Assembly (NCBI GenBank): GCA_916720465.1
Contig: CAKARF010000063.1
Location: 1-5,612 of the forward strand
Source of the DNA: an uncultured Atopobium sp.
Lineage (GTDB): Bacteria > Actinomycetota > Coriobacteriia > Coriobacteriales > Atopobiaceae
Direction of reading: 5' to 3'
Length of the DNA: 5,612 bases
How positions within the stretch are numbered: the stretch's first letter is position 1; each line of letters starts with the position of its first letter. The notes under the pieces were generated by a model. That model had not been told where the DNA came from and did no database searches. It saw only the letters and a list, made by a program, of their open reading frames with translations. The position numbers and the translations under genes were made by a program. Shown here one piece after another: positions 1 to 5,263 of the stretch.

Positions 1-392
1 AGAACCTCTATGCAGTAGGTGGAAACCCTGAGGCAGCAGCTGTTTCTGGTATCTCGGTCTTTAGAGTTATGGTTGGCGCCTTTGTCATGGCTGGTATCCT
101 CTATGGATTTGGTTCATGGCTCGAGTGCATGCGTATGGTCGGCTCCGGCTCTGCAGCTTATGGTCAGGGTTGGGACATGGACGCAATCGCAGCCTGCGTT
201 GTTGGTGGCGTTTCGTTCACCGGTGGTATTGGTAAGATTTCCGGCGTTACCGTGGGTGTTCTTATTTTCACCGCACTGACTTATGCACTGACCATTCTTG
301 GTATCGACACCAACCTTCAGTTTGTCTTCTCGGGCGTCATTATTCTGACCGCTGTCACTCTTGACTGCTTGAAGTACGTCCAGAAGAAGTAG
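1..392 (+). CDS. mglC: Galactose/methyl-galactoside ABC transporter permease, C-terminal 129 residues (5' end outside window)
   Basis: This is the membrane-spanning subunit of a high-affinity sugar ABC importer (BPD_transp_2 / MglC-RbsC family), which works with a periplasmic-type or lipoprotein binding protein (MglB) and an ATPase (MglA). Reading in frame from base 3, the fragment opens with NLYAVGGNPEAAAVSGI, the conserved cytoplasmic-loop motif that contacts the ATPase. Hydrophobic segments follow at about residues 20-40, 62-100 and 104-121. The stretch DAIAACVVGGVSFTGGIGK and the basic end LDCLKYVQKK closely resemble the C-terminus of E. coli MglC as I remember it, which favours MglC over RbsC. 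The stop is TAG at 390-392. Any mglB and mglA would lie to the left, outside the window. A strong terminator follows at 476-507, so mglC is probably the last gene of its operon. Sugar specificity is inferred from this resemblance and from the adjacent gal operon. Confidence 0.93.
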   Translation, partial: NLYAVGGNPEAAAVSGISVFRVMVGAFVMAGILYGFGSWLECMRMVGSGSAAYGQGWDMDAIAACVVGGVSFTGGIGKISGVTVGVLIFTALTYALTILGIDTNLQFVFSGVIILTAVTLDCLKYVQKK

Positions 393-475
393 CCAGCGCT
401 CCCGCGCCGTCCACCGCGCGACGTGCACCGCTACGCCCGCAAGAGCGGAAACGCGTGCTACCACGTGCAAGTTTC

Positions 476-507
476 GAGGCGTCTGCTTACGTAGACGCCT
501 CTTTTTT
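476..507 (+). terminator. Rho-independent terminator of the mgl operon
   Basis: An 11-bp stem pairs 476-486 with 491-501 (GAGGCGTCTGC against GTAGACGCCTC, one G-U pair in RNA) and closes a TTAC tetraloop. Six T residues follow at once (502-507). There is no matching A-run upstream, so it acts on + strand transcripts only. It lies 84 bp after the mglC stop. Confidence 0.93.
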
Positions 508-620
508 CGGCAAAAAACGAGGCCTGCACGTTAAGGAAAAGTGGCTTTACGGGAATATTACAAAGCAGCTGGTAAACTAAGGTATCTCTTCGGACATATG
601 TTCTTTTACGATTTTCACAC

Positions 621-642
621 CACACCTATGTCGGATAATCTG
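621..642 (+). repeat. 22-bp repeat unit 1 (direct, consensus)
   Basis: Consensus copy, identical to the reverse complement of the unit at 829-850. It forms the outer end of the left arm. Confidence 0.9.
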
Positions 643-661
643 TATTTTTCAGCGAGGAAAG

Positions 662-683
662 CACATCTGTGTCGGATAATCTG
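662..683 (+). repeat. 22-bp repeat unit 2 (direct)
   Basis: Matches the consensus at 20 of 22 positions; differences at unit positions 5 (T) and 8 (G). It starts 41 bp after unit 1. Confidence 0.9.
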
Positions 684-702
684 CTGTTTCAGAGCGAAAT
701 AA

Positions 703-724
703 CACATCTATGTCGGAAAATATG
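703..724 (+). repeat. 22-bp repeat unit 3 (direct, innermost of left arm)
   Basis: Matches the consensus at 19 of 22 positions; differences at unit positions 5, 16 and 20. It starts 41 bp after unit 2. An 11-bp AT-rich centre (TTAACTATTAA, 725-735) separates it from the inverted arm. Confidence 0.88.
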
Positions 725-735
725 TTAACTATTAA

Positions 736-757
736 CAGAATATCCGACATAGGTGTG
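736..757 (-). repeat. 22-bp repeat unit 4 (inverted, innermost of right arm)
   Basis: Read on the - strand it matches the consensus at 21 of 22 positions (T at unit position 18). Confidence 0.9.
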
Positions 758-777
758 GTCAGACCTTTCAAAGCCTG

Positions 778-799
778 CAAATTATCTGACGTAGGTGTG
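778..799 (-). repeat. 22-bp repeat unit 5 (inverted)
   Basis: Read on the - strand it matches at 19 of 22 positions; differences at unit positions 9, 13 and 20. It starts 42 bp after unit 4. Confidence 0.88.
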
Positions 800-828
800 T
801 TCGGAGCGTTGAACAGAGTTTTCTGCGA

Positions 829-850
829 CAGATTATCCGACATAGGTGTG
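829..850 (-). repeat. 22-bp repeat unit 6 (inverted, consensus)
   Basis: Exact inverted copy of unit 1. It starts 51 bp after unit 5. With unit 1 it bounds a 230-bp segment with perfect terminal inverted repeats. Confidence 0.9.
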
Positions 851-880
851 TTTGAGAGGTTAATCGGAGCCCGCTTTCAA

Positions 881-902
881 CAGAATATCCGTCTTAGCTG
901 CG
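881..902 (-). repeat. 22-bp repeat unit 7 (inverted, decayed)
   Basis: Matches the consensus at 17 of 22 positions on the - strand and shares the position-18 T with unit 4. It starts 52 bp after unit 6, keeping the spacing rule, which supports it as a real but degraded copy outside the perfect inverted pair. Confidence 0.65.
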
Positions 903-942
903 CTTCAGGTTATTTTGCCGTTATGGGAAGTCTGCTTGGCAT

Positions 943-978
943 AAAAAGCAAGAGGACCAATCTTCTCGGCCCTCTTGC
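943..978 (-). terminator. Rho-independent terminator of the galMKT operon
   Basis: On the - strand, 978-968 pairs with 958-948 (GCAAGAGGGCC against GGTCCTCTTGC) as an 11-bp stem with a 9-base loop, followed by TTTTT (947-943). The one non-Watson-Crick position is G-U in the - strand transcript but A-C in the + strand transcript, so the hairpin is built for the gal direction. It starts about 104 bp beyond the galT stop. Confidence 0.88.
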
Positions 979-1081
979 TGGGCGATTTATGCGATTGCGT
1001 GATACGCTGTAGCTGCGATTCGCTGAAGTTCGCGGTTCGCCGCGGCTGCGCTGTGCAGCAACCCGCTGCGGACATCAGCGA

Positions 1082-2701
1082 CTACAGAGACTCGAGGAAG
1101 CGATGCTGAGCAGCTCGTCCTTCTTCGTCCCACTTGAATACGCCGGCGTCTTCTAGGACGTGCGAGAAGACAATGCCAACCTCATCGTAGATGTACTTCT
1201 TGAGCTGCTCGGACGAGAGGGAAGCGGCGTCCTTGCTGGATCCGTCGCCCTGTTCAAGCAACTTGGCATAAATCTGGCGCGCCCAGTCAGCGTGAGAGAT
1301 GGTAGTAGAGTCCGTGGTCAGCTGACCATAGACGGCATTGGCTTTCTTGTCATTTGCCAGACACTGCTCCATAACCGACTGAACCTTGTTGAGCTCTGGC
1401 ACAAGACGAGGAGGAAGTACAGCAAGTCCCATGACCTCAATGAGGCCGATATTTTCTTTCTTGATGTGATGATACTCAGCGTGTGGATGGAAGATGCCAA
1501 GCGGATGCTTTTCGCTGGTAATGTTGCAGCGTAATGCAAGAAAGACCTCGTAGGTGCCATCCTCAAGCTTGCGAACAACGGGAGTAACCGTGTTGTGAGG
1601 CTCGCCATCAGTTTGCGCATAAACAGAGACAGACTCGTCGGTATAACCGCGCCATGCGGTGATGATAAACTCCGCAGCCTTGAGCGCTTCTTCTCGACTA
1701 GCGGAGGAGAGGCGGAGGACGGAGAGCGGCCACTTAAGAATTGCGCCCGCTACCTCGGGGAACTGTTTAAGCTCAAACTCTTCCGCAACTTCCGCGCGCA
1801 TCATAGGGAACTCGTAACGTCCGCCCTGGTAGTGATCGTGCGAGAGGATCGATCCGCCCACAATAGGCAAGTCAGCGTTTGAGCCAATAAAGTAGTGGGG
1901 GAATCTGTCCACAAAGTCGAAGAGATTAACGAGTGCCTCGTGATCAATGTGCATGGGAATATGATCCGAATTCATGGCAATGCAGTGCTCGTTGAAGTAC
2001 GCGTATGGGCTGTACTGGAATCCCCAACGATGCTGATTGAGCTCAATGGGGATGATGCGCAGGTTCTGCCTGGCGGGATGAGCACCCGCGCCAGACGAAG
2101 CGCCGCGTCCGGAGTAGCCCTCGTTATCCAGGCAGAGCTGGCACGCAGGGTACTTCTCGCCAGAAGTGTTTTGAGCTGTTTTAGCTGCTGCAATCTCACG
2201 AGGATCTTTTTCTGGCTTGGAGAGGTTGATGGTAATCTCAAGGTCTCCCCAGGTAGTTGGTGTAGTCCAGGTGATATTTCTAGCAATGGCACTTCTTCTG
2301 ACATAGCCGGCATCGCAGCAGAGCGCGTAGAACCAGTCAGTTGCAGCGCGAGGTCCCTCAGAAGCGTACAACTCGTTGAAATGGCGTGCGACCTCGGAAG
2401 GCTTTGGCAACAGAAGGCCCATAACGCGCATGGCAAAAGAGTCTTCGCCGCTTTGGGTGTTCTCGGCAAGTCCATGAGAAACAGCTAGACGGGCAAGCTC
2501 GGCTAGCGTCTGATCAAGATCAAACGATGCCAGGTCAATCTTCTCCCAAGACTTAACGGGAGCAGGACCCTCGTATGAGAGCATATCCAGCAGCGCGTTA
2601 TAGCACCAGGTCAGATCCTCAGTTTGAATAAGTCCGCGCTCGCATGCATACGCAACAAGCTGCTGAATGCACAGTGCGCTCTCGTTATCTGCTACAGCCA
2701 T
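1082..2701 (-). CDS. galT: UDP-glucose--hexose-1-phosphate (galactose-1-phosphate) uridylyltransferase, class II
   Basis: This is the cytoplasmic Leloir enzyme that transfers UMP from UDP-glucose to galactose-1-phosphate, giving UDP-galactose and glucose-1-phosphate. It is 539 residues from the chosen ATG and is of the long class II type (around 500 residues), unlike the roughly 350-residue class I enzymes. A Cys pair lies in CQLCLDNEGYSGR (Cys187 and Cys190). SHDHYQGG carries the HIT-superfamily H-x-H-x-Q motif (residues 288-292), whose second His (290) is the expected uridylylated nucleophile. A second His-rich block, HPHAEYHHIKKENIGLIEVMG, starts at residue 405 and is characteristic of class II. 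The C-terminus ends in a VLEDAGVFKWD-type segment. The ATG at 2701 is preferred to an in-frame TTG at 2710 because AGGGAG sits 10 bases before the ATG but only 1 base before the TTG. The ATG overlaps the galK end by 10 bp, implying translational coupling. It is the last gene of galM-galK-galT. A broader UDP-hexose specificity cannot be excluded. Confidence 0.96.
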   Translation of the reverse strand: MAVADNESALCIQQLVAYACERGLIQTEDLTWCYNALLDMLSYEGPAPVKSWEKIDLASFDLDQTLAELARLAVSHGLAENTQSGEDSFAMRVMGLLLPKPSEVARHFNELYASEGPRAATDWFYALCCDAGYVRRSAIARNITWTTPTTWGDLEITINLSKPEKDPREIAAAKTAQNTSGEKYPACQLCLDNEGYSGRGASSGAGAHPARQNLRIIPIELNQHRWGFQYSPYAYFNEHCIAMNSDHIPMHIDHEALVNLFDFVDRFPHYFIGSNADLPIVGGSILSHDHYQGGRYEFPMMRAEVAEEFELKQFPEVAGAILKWPLSVLRLSSASREEALKAAEFIITAWRGYTDESVSVYAQTDGEPHNTVTPVVRKLEDGTYEVFLALRCNITSEKHPLGIFHPHAEYHHIKKENIGLIEVMGLAVLPPRLVPELNKVQSVMEQCLANDKKANAVYGQLTTDSTTISHADWARQIYAKLLEQGDGSSKDAASLSSEQLKKYIYDEVGIVFSHVLEDAGVFKWDEEGRAAQHRFLESL

Positions 2702-3903
2702 TGTGCACAAGCTCCCTGGTCAGAGATGGCGTAGTGGCGGCAAGCGCCTTCGCCAAACCACTGGTTCATCTGTGCGATGAAGGTCTCAACAAGGGCGAGA
2801 GGAACAAAGCACTGGATAGAGCCGCCAAAACCGCCGCCGTGAATGCGAACGGCGCCAGAACCTTTTAAGATGCTCTCAGCCAAGCCAAGGGCAAGCATGG
2901 CCGGCTGATACGAGCCAGAAGTAGAAACGTTCTGCAGGTACATACCGGAACTTGCGCCGGAAGCGTTGGTGAGCGCAATAAAGGACTCAATATCAGAGTT
3001 CTGAAGATCAGCCCATCTTTTGTCTACCAGGTCATTCTCGTACCAGTAGTGAATAGCGCGGAGAAGAGCGCGGTCTCCAAGATCTTCTCGCAGCTCATTG
3101 ACGCGAGCTTGGAATTCTTCAACGGGAACCTCAGAGAGACGAGTCTTGCCAAAGGCCGCGGCAACTTTCTGCATCTCAACAGGTACAGCAGCATATTCAT
3201 CAGTGAAGGCAACGTGATCGCAGCCAACATCAACAAGGCAGAGCGCATAGCCGTAATCCTCAAAGTTGAGGTCCAGCTTTTCTGCCTGTGGCTCTGCGGG
3301 ATCTTCAAAGTTCATGAAGGCAAGGCCGCCAAGGCAAACAGCCAGCTGATCCATAAGACCGCATGGCTTACCAAAGTAAACGTTTTCTGTGTTCTGGCTC
3401 ATTTGGGCAAGTTTAACAGCAGAAATCTCGCTGCCACCTTCCCAGAGAGCCTCCATTGCACGGCCGGCCGCAGCCTCAAACGCAGCAGAGGAAGAAAGTC
3501 CGCCGCCACCAGGAACATTGCTTACTACTGCCATGTCAAAGCCGGATGGCTCAAAACCAAGTTTGACCAAGTTTGCTGCCATACCGCGAACAATAGCCTT
3601 AGTGCTCAGATACTCAGCTTCGGAAGGCTCAAGGTTTGTGTAGTCAACCTCAAAAGGATCATATCCCACGCTGGCCACACGAATAACGCCCAAGTTATTA
3701 GGGGCGCAAATTGCGTCAATAGCAACGTCTAGGGCACCGGCAATGACGTGACCGCCTTCGTGATCAGTGTGGTTTCCTGCAATCTCGGAGCGACCAGGCG
3801 CGTGTACCGCAAGATAGCGGTCGGCTTTTCCAAACATTTGCTCAAAGTGCTCTTTTGCGCGATTGAGCTGAGCTGTGGTTTTCTCGTCAAACGTGTGAGC
3901 CAT
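2692..3903 (-). CDS. galK: Galactokinase (GHMP kinase family)
   Basis: This enzyme phosphorylates alpha-D-galactose at C1 with ATP, the first committed step of the Leloir pathway, in the cytoplasm. At 403 residues it has the family's usual length (about 380-420). All three GHMP motifs are visible. APGRSEIAGNHTDH (residues 35-48) is the galactose-binding N-terminal motif, with Arg38 the likely catalytic arginine. VPGGGGLSSSAAFEAA (130-145) is the phosphate-binding loop. AVRIHGGGFGGS (351-362) is the C-terminal motif. The catalytic Asp is expected at 185 in CGLMDQL. The first motif reads S-E-I-A-G-N where many galactokinases have V-N-L-I-G-E; I know this variant from a Gram-positive subgroup. 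The ATG at 3903 has AAAGGA (3914-3909) five bases upstream. The gene lies 40 bp after galM with no terminator between, and overlaps galT by 10 bp, so the three are probably one transcript. Confidence 0.97.
   Translation of the reverse strand: MAHTFDEKTTAQLNRAKEHFEQMFGKADRYLAVHAPGRSEIAGNHTDHEGGHVIAGALDVAIDAICAPNNLGVIRVASVGYDPFEVDYTNLEPSEAEYLSTKAIVRGMAANLVKLGFEPSGFDMAVVSNVPGGGGLSSSAAFEAAAGRAMEALWEGGSEISAVKLAQMSQNTENVYFGKPCGLMDQLAVCLGGLAFMNFEDPAEPQAEKLDLNFEDYGYALCLVDVGCDHVAFTDEYAAVPVEMQKVAAAFGKTRLSEVPVEEFQARVNELREDLGDRALLRAIHYWYENDLVDKRWADLQNSDIESFIALTNASGASSGMYLQNVSTSGSYQPAMLALGLAESILKGSGAVRIHGGGFGGSIQCFVPLALVETFIAQMNQWFGEGACRHYAISDQGACAQWL
2712..2717 (-). promoter_or_regulatory. galT ribosome binding site (decides the start)
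   Basis: AGGGAG on the - strand, inside the galK 3' end. Ten bases separate it from the ATG at 2701 and only one from the alternative TTG at 2710, so the ATG is the better start. Confidence 0.6.
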
Positions 3904-3908
3904 GGTGT

Positions 3909-3914
3909 TCCTTT
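3909..3914 (-). promoter_or_regulatory. galK ribosome binding site
   Basis: AAAGGA on the - strand, five bases before the galK ATG, inside the 40-bp galM-galK gap. The gap shows no hairpin with a T-run. Confidence 0.8.
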
Positions 3915-3943
3915 CCCTTTAGTGCTGTGAAGCTACAGGTACC

Positions 3944-5002
3944 TTAAAAGAATCGATAAACAATTTGCGAGCTGTAAGGCTGCTCAGGTGTGCAGGTAGG
4001 CTGAGGCCACTCTGCATGGTGTGCACAATCTGGATAAAACTCGCTCTCAAATGCAAAACCAGCCTGAGGCTTATAGATGGCGCCATCTTTTGCGCGCGCC
4101 TCGTCAAGCCAGTTGCCGGTATACAGATGAGCACCAGGAGCGGTAATTTGAATTTCTAGTGAGCGTCCGCTTTCTGATGTGGCGAGAAGGGCGGGGCGTA
4201 GCTGCCCGTTTTCATAGTTATTAATGGCAAAGCAGTGATCATAGCCACGAGCAATGTTGAGCTGCTCATTATCTGCGTCAAGATCTTTGCCAATGGTTTT
4301 AGGTGTGCGGAAATCAAAAGGAGTTCCTGCAACAGGATCTATGGTTCCTGCAGAAACCGAGTCGTCTCGTAAGGGTAGATATGAATCTGCTTGGATAGTA
4401 AGTTGGTGACCAAGAACATCTCCAGAATCATGACCGTTGAGGTTAAAGTACACATGGTTAGTCATGTTTACAAATGTTGCAGCATCGGTAGTACAGGTAT
4501 ACGTAAGATTTACCGTTGACTGTGCAGCTTCTTCAACAAGCATATATGTAGCGGTGATATGACGGTTACCTGGTAGTCCATATTCTCCATCTACCAGGTC
4601 AATGCTGAAGACTACCGTATTATGCGCTTCATCGATTTCTGCCTGCCAAATGCGCTTATGGATACCAGCGACCAGATCAGTGTGCAGGTTATTTTGATTG
4701 TCTGGACCGTTGTTTTTGGGAAGGTGATAGACAACTCCATTTAGCGGGATTTCTGCTTTATCAGTTCGATTGGCAGAGGGTCCAATGGAAGCGCCAAAGC
4801 AGGCGGGGTTATCTAAATACAAGTCAAACAAGCCATAGCCAAGAACTACATCTGCTTGCGTTCCATAGATATCTGGTACAGAAATGCCAAGAATGGTTGC
4901 ACCAAAATTGCTCAATTTAACTGCTGAATGAGCGCCGCGAATCGTATAGGTAAGCGCAGCAGGGGAGTTAACAAAACTATCAAAAGGTCGAACATCAATC
5001 AT
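3944..5002 (-). CDS. galM: Aldose 1-epimerase (galactose mutarotase)
   Basis: This enzyme interconverts the beta and alpha anomers of D-galactose so that GalK receives its alpha substrate; cytoplasmic. It is 352 residues from the chosen ATG, the usual family length. Family landmarks in order are GPSANR (Asn78, Arg79), NNLHTDLVAGIHKRIW (His107 at the sugar site), TNHVYFNLNGHDSG (His183, the expected general acid), DFRTPKTIG, GYDHCF (Asp255, sugar-binding), and GFAFESEFYPD, whose Glu319 is the expected general base. The block before Asn-Arg reads GPS where GRY is more usual, so one otherwise common Arg is replaced. An in-frame GTG at 5023 exists, but GGAGG (5013-5009) lies six bases before the ATG at 5002 and fixes the start there. 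It is the first gene of the gal operon, reading away from the divergent lacI-family gene. By eye its coding sequence is somewhat more AT-rich than galK and galT; I did not compute this. Confidence 0.95.
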   Translation of the reverse strand: MIDVRPFDSFVNSPAALTYTIRGAHSAVKLSNFGATILGISVPDIYGTQADVVLGYGLFDLYLDNPACFGASIGPSANRTDKAEIPLNGVVYHLPKNNGPDNQNNLHTDLVAGIHKRIWQAEIDEAHNTVVFSIDLVDGEYGLPGNRHITATYMLVEEAAQSTVNLTYTCTTDAATFVNMTNHVYFNLNGHDSGDVLGHQLTIQADSYLPLRDDSVSAGTIDPVAGTPFDFRTPKTIGKDLDADNEQLNIARGYDHCFAINNYENGQLRPALLATSESGRSLEIQITAPGAHLYTGNWLDEARAKDGAIYKPQAGFAFESEFYPDCAHHAEWPQPTCTPEQPYSSQIVYRFF

Positions 5003-5008
5003 CGGATA

Positions 5009-5013
5009 CCTCC
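5009..5013 (-). promoter_or_regulatory. galM ribosome binding site (decides the start)
   Basis: Consensus GGAGG on the - strand, six bases before the ATG at 5002. It lies inside the frame that would be coding if the GTG at 5023 were used, so the shorter protein is favoured. Confidence 0.82.
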
Positions 5014-5045
5014 GAGATACCACTCATAGTGCATTACCCCTACTA

Positions 5046-5059
5046 TGTTAACGTACTCA
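5046..5059. promoter_or_regulatory. Candidate LacI-family operator O1 (galM side)
   Basis: TGTTAACGTACTCA is an imperfect 14-bp palindrome with the central CG and the TG...CA ends typical of LacI/GalR-family operators. The adjoining bases 5047-5060 match the reverse complement of 5233-5246 at 13 of 14 positions. The site lies 44 bp upstream of the galM ATG, where a bound repressor would block the gal promoter or early transcription. It resembles a cre site only with two mismatches, so the local regulator is the likelier ligand. Confidence 0.65.
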
Positions 5060-5187
5060 TAACGAACTAACAGGAAATTATTAAGTTTTCAGTCAGTGGT
5101 ATTTTTGCGGGGGCAAACGGTTAGAGCGCAGGTCAAAAGTCCTTCTCGCCGAACGGTTCTTTTTTTACCGTGAGCGTTTAATTTGCT

Positions 5188-5207
5188 GATAAATATGCAA
5201 TTTTATC
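5188..5207. promoter_or_regulatory. 20-bp AT-rich palindrome, possible second operator
   Basis: GATAAA and TTTATC flank TATGCAAT; eight of the ten base-pair positions are symmetric, with TGCA at the centre. It differs from O1 and O2, so if functional it would bind another protein. It could also be a chance feature of AT-rich promoter DNA. Confidence 0.35.
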
Positions 5208-5233
5208 GCGTTATGTCAATCTGCCTGTTAGTA

Positions 5234-5247
5234 TGAGTACGTAAACA
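5234..5247. promoter_or_regulatory. Candidate LacI-family operator O2 (regulator side)
   Basis: TGAGTACGTAAACA is the inverted partner of O1 and is itself a palindrome at 10 of 14 positions around a central CG. It lies 21 bp before the regulator's GTG, suggesting autoregulation. Its centre is 188 bp from that of O1, about 18 helical turns, which would allow one tetramer or two dimers to loop the DNA. Confidence 0.65.
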
Positions 5248-5258
5248 AGCAGATAATC

Positions 5259-5263
5259 GGAGG
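5259..5263 (+). promoter_or_regulatory. Ribosome binding site of the lacI-family gene (decides the start)
   Basis: GGAGG five bases before the GTG at 5269. The next in-frame start, an ATG at 5314, has no comparable site, so the GTG is chosen. Confidence 0.82.

Larger units (their letters stand above)
621..902. repeat. Two-armed array of 22-bp repeats (three direct, four inverted)
   Basis: The unit begins CACACCTA and ends TGTCGGATAATCTG. Direct copies lie at 621-642, 662-683 and 703-724. Inverted copies lie at 736-757, 778-799 and 829-850, with a decayed inverted copy at 881-902. The copies at 621 and 829 are exact inverted matches (22 of 22); the others match at 17 to 21 positions. Start-to-start spacing is 41, 41, then 33 across the inversion, then 42, 51 and 52 bp, which is close to whole helical turns within each arm. 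The spacers (11 to 30 bp) are not alike enough to be part of the unit. The outline (perfect outer inverted repeats with inner copies of the same site) resembles transposon ends with several transposase sites. A regulatory or chromosome-organising protein array is the main alternative. Function unknown. Confidence 0.85.
393..1081. other. 689-bp gene-free spacer between convergent mgl and gal operons
   Basis: I see no credible gene here. From left to right the spacer holds a GC-rich stretch without recognisable structure (393-475), the mgl terminator (476-507), a mixed stretch (508-620), the repeat array (621-902), the gal terminator read on the - strand (943-978), and a GC-rich tail up to the galT stop. 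The tail contains a small hairpin, CGCGG-TTCG-CCGCG, at 1031-1044. Because both flanking operons end here, promoter function for either of them is unlikely. The open frames at 710-1012 (+) and 649-843 (-) are by-products of the repeats and lack ribosome binding sites. Confidence 0.8.

Noticed and set aside
114..470. 118-residue open frame on the - strand at the mglC end
   Set aside because: Antisense to mglC, whose C-terminus is clearly recognisable.
649..843. 64-residue open frame on the - strand as a gene
   Set aside because: It is built from the same repeat units read on the other strand, with no ribosome binding site or recognisable domain.
621..902. CRISPR array
   Set aside because: Repeats change orientation in the middle, units differ by up to five bases, spacers are only 11-30 bp and partly similar, and no cas gene is present.
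710..1012. 100-residue open frame on the + strand as a gene
   Set aside because: No ribosome binding site before the ATG. Its motif content comes directly from the DNA repeats, and it crosses the gal terminator.
1031..1044. CGCGG-TTCG-CCGCG hairpin as a terminator
   Set aside because: No T-run follows on either strand, and a better terminator lies at 943-978.
1895..2488. 197-residue open frame on the + strand
   Set aside because: Antisense to well-conserved galT sequence. Low-complexity composition and no recognisable domain.
2702..2710. TTG at 2710 as the galT start
   Set aside because: The ribosome binding site would be one base from the start codon. The ATG at 2701 has workable spacing and leaves a 10-bp overlap with galK.
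3049..3732. 227-residue open frame on the + strand
   Set aside because: It lies wholly antisense inside galK, whose three kinase motifs are intact. It has no domain I recognise.
5046..5059. CcpA-type cre site
   Set aside because: It departs from the cre consensus at two conserved positions, and its inverted partner at three. A site for the adjacent LacI-family protein explains both copies better.
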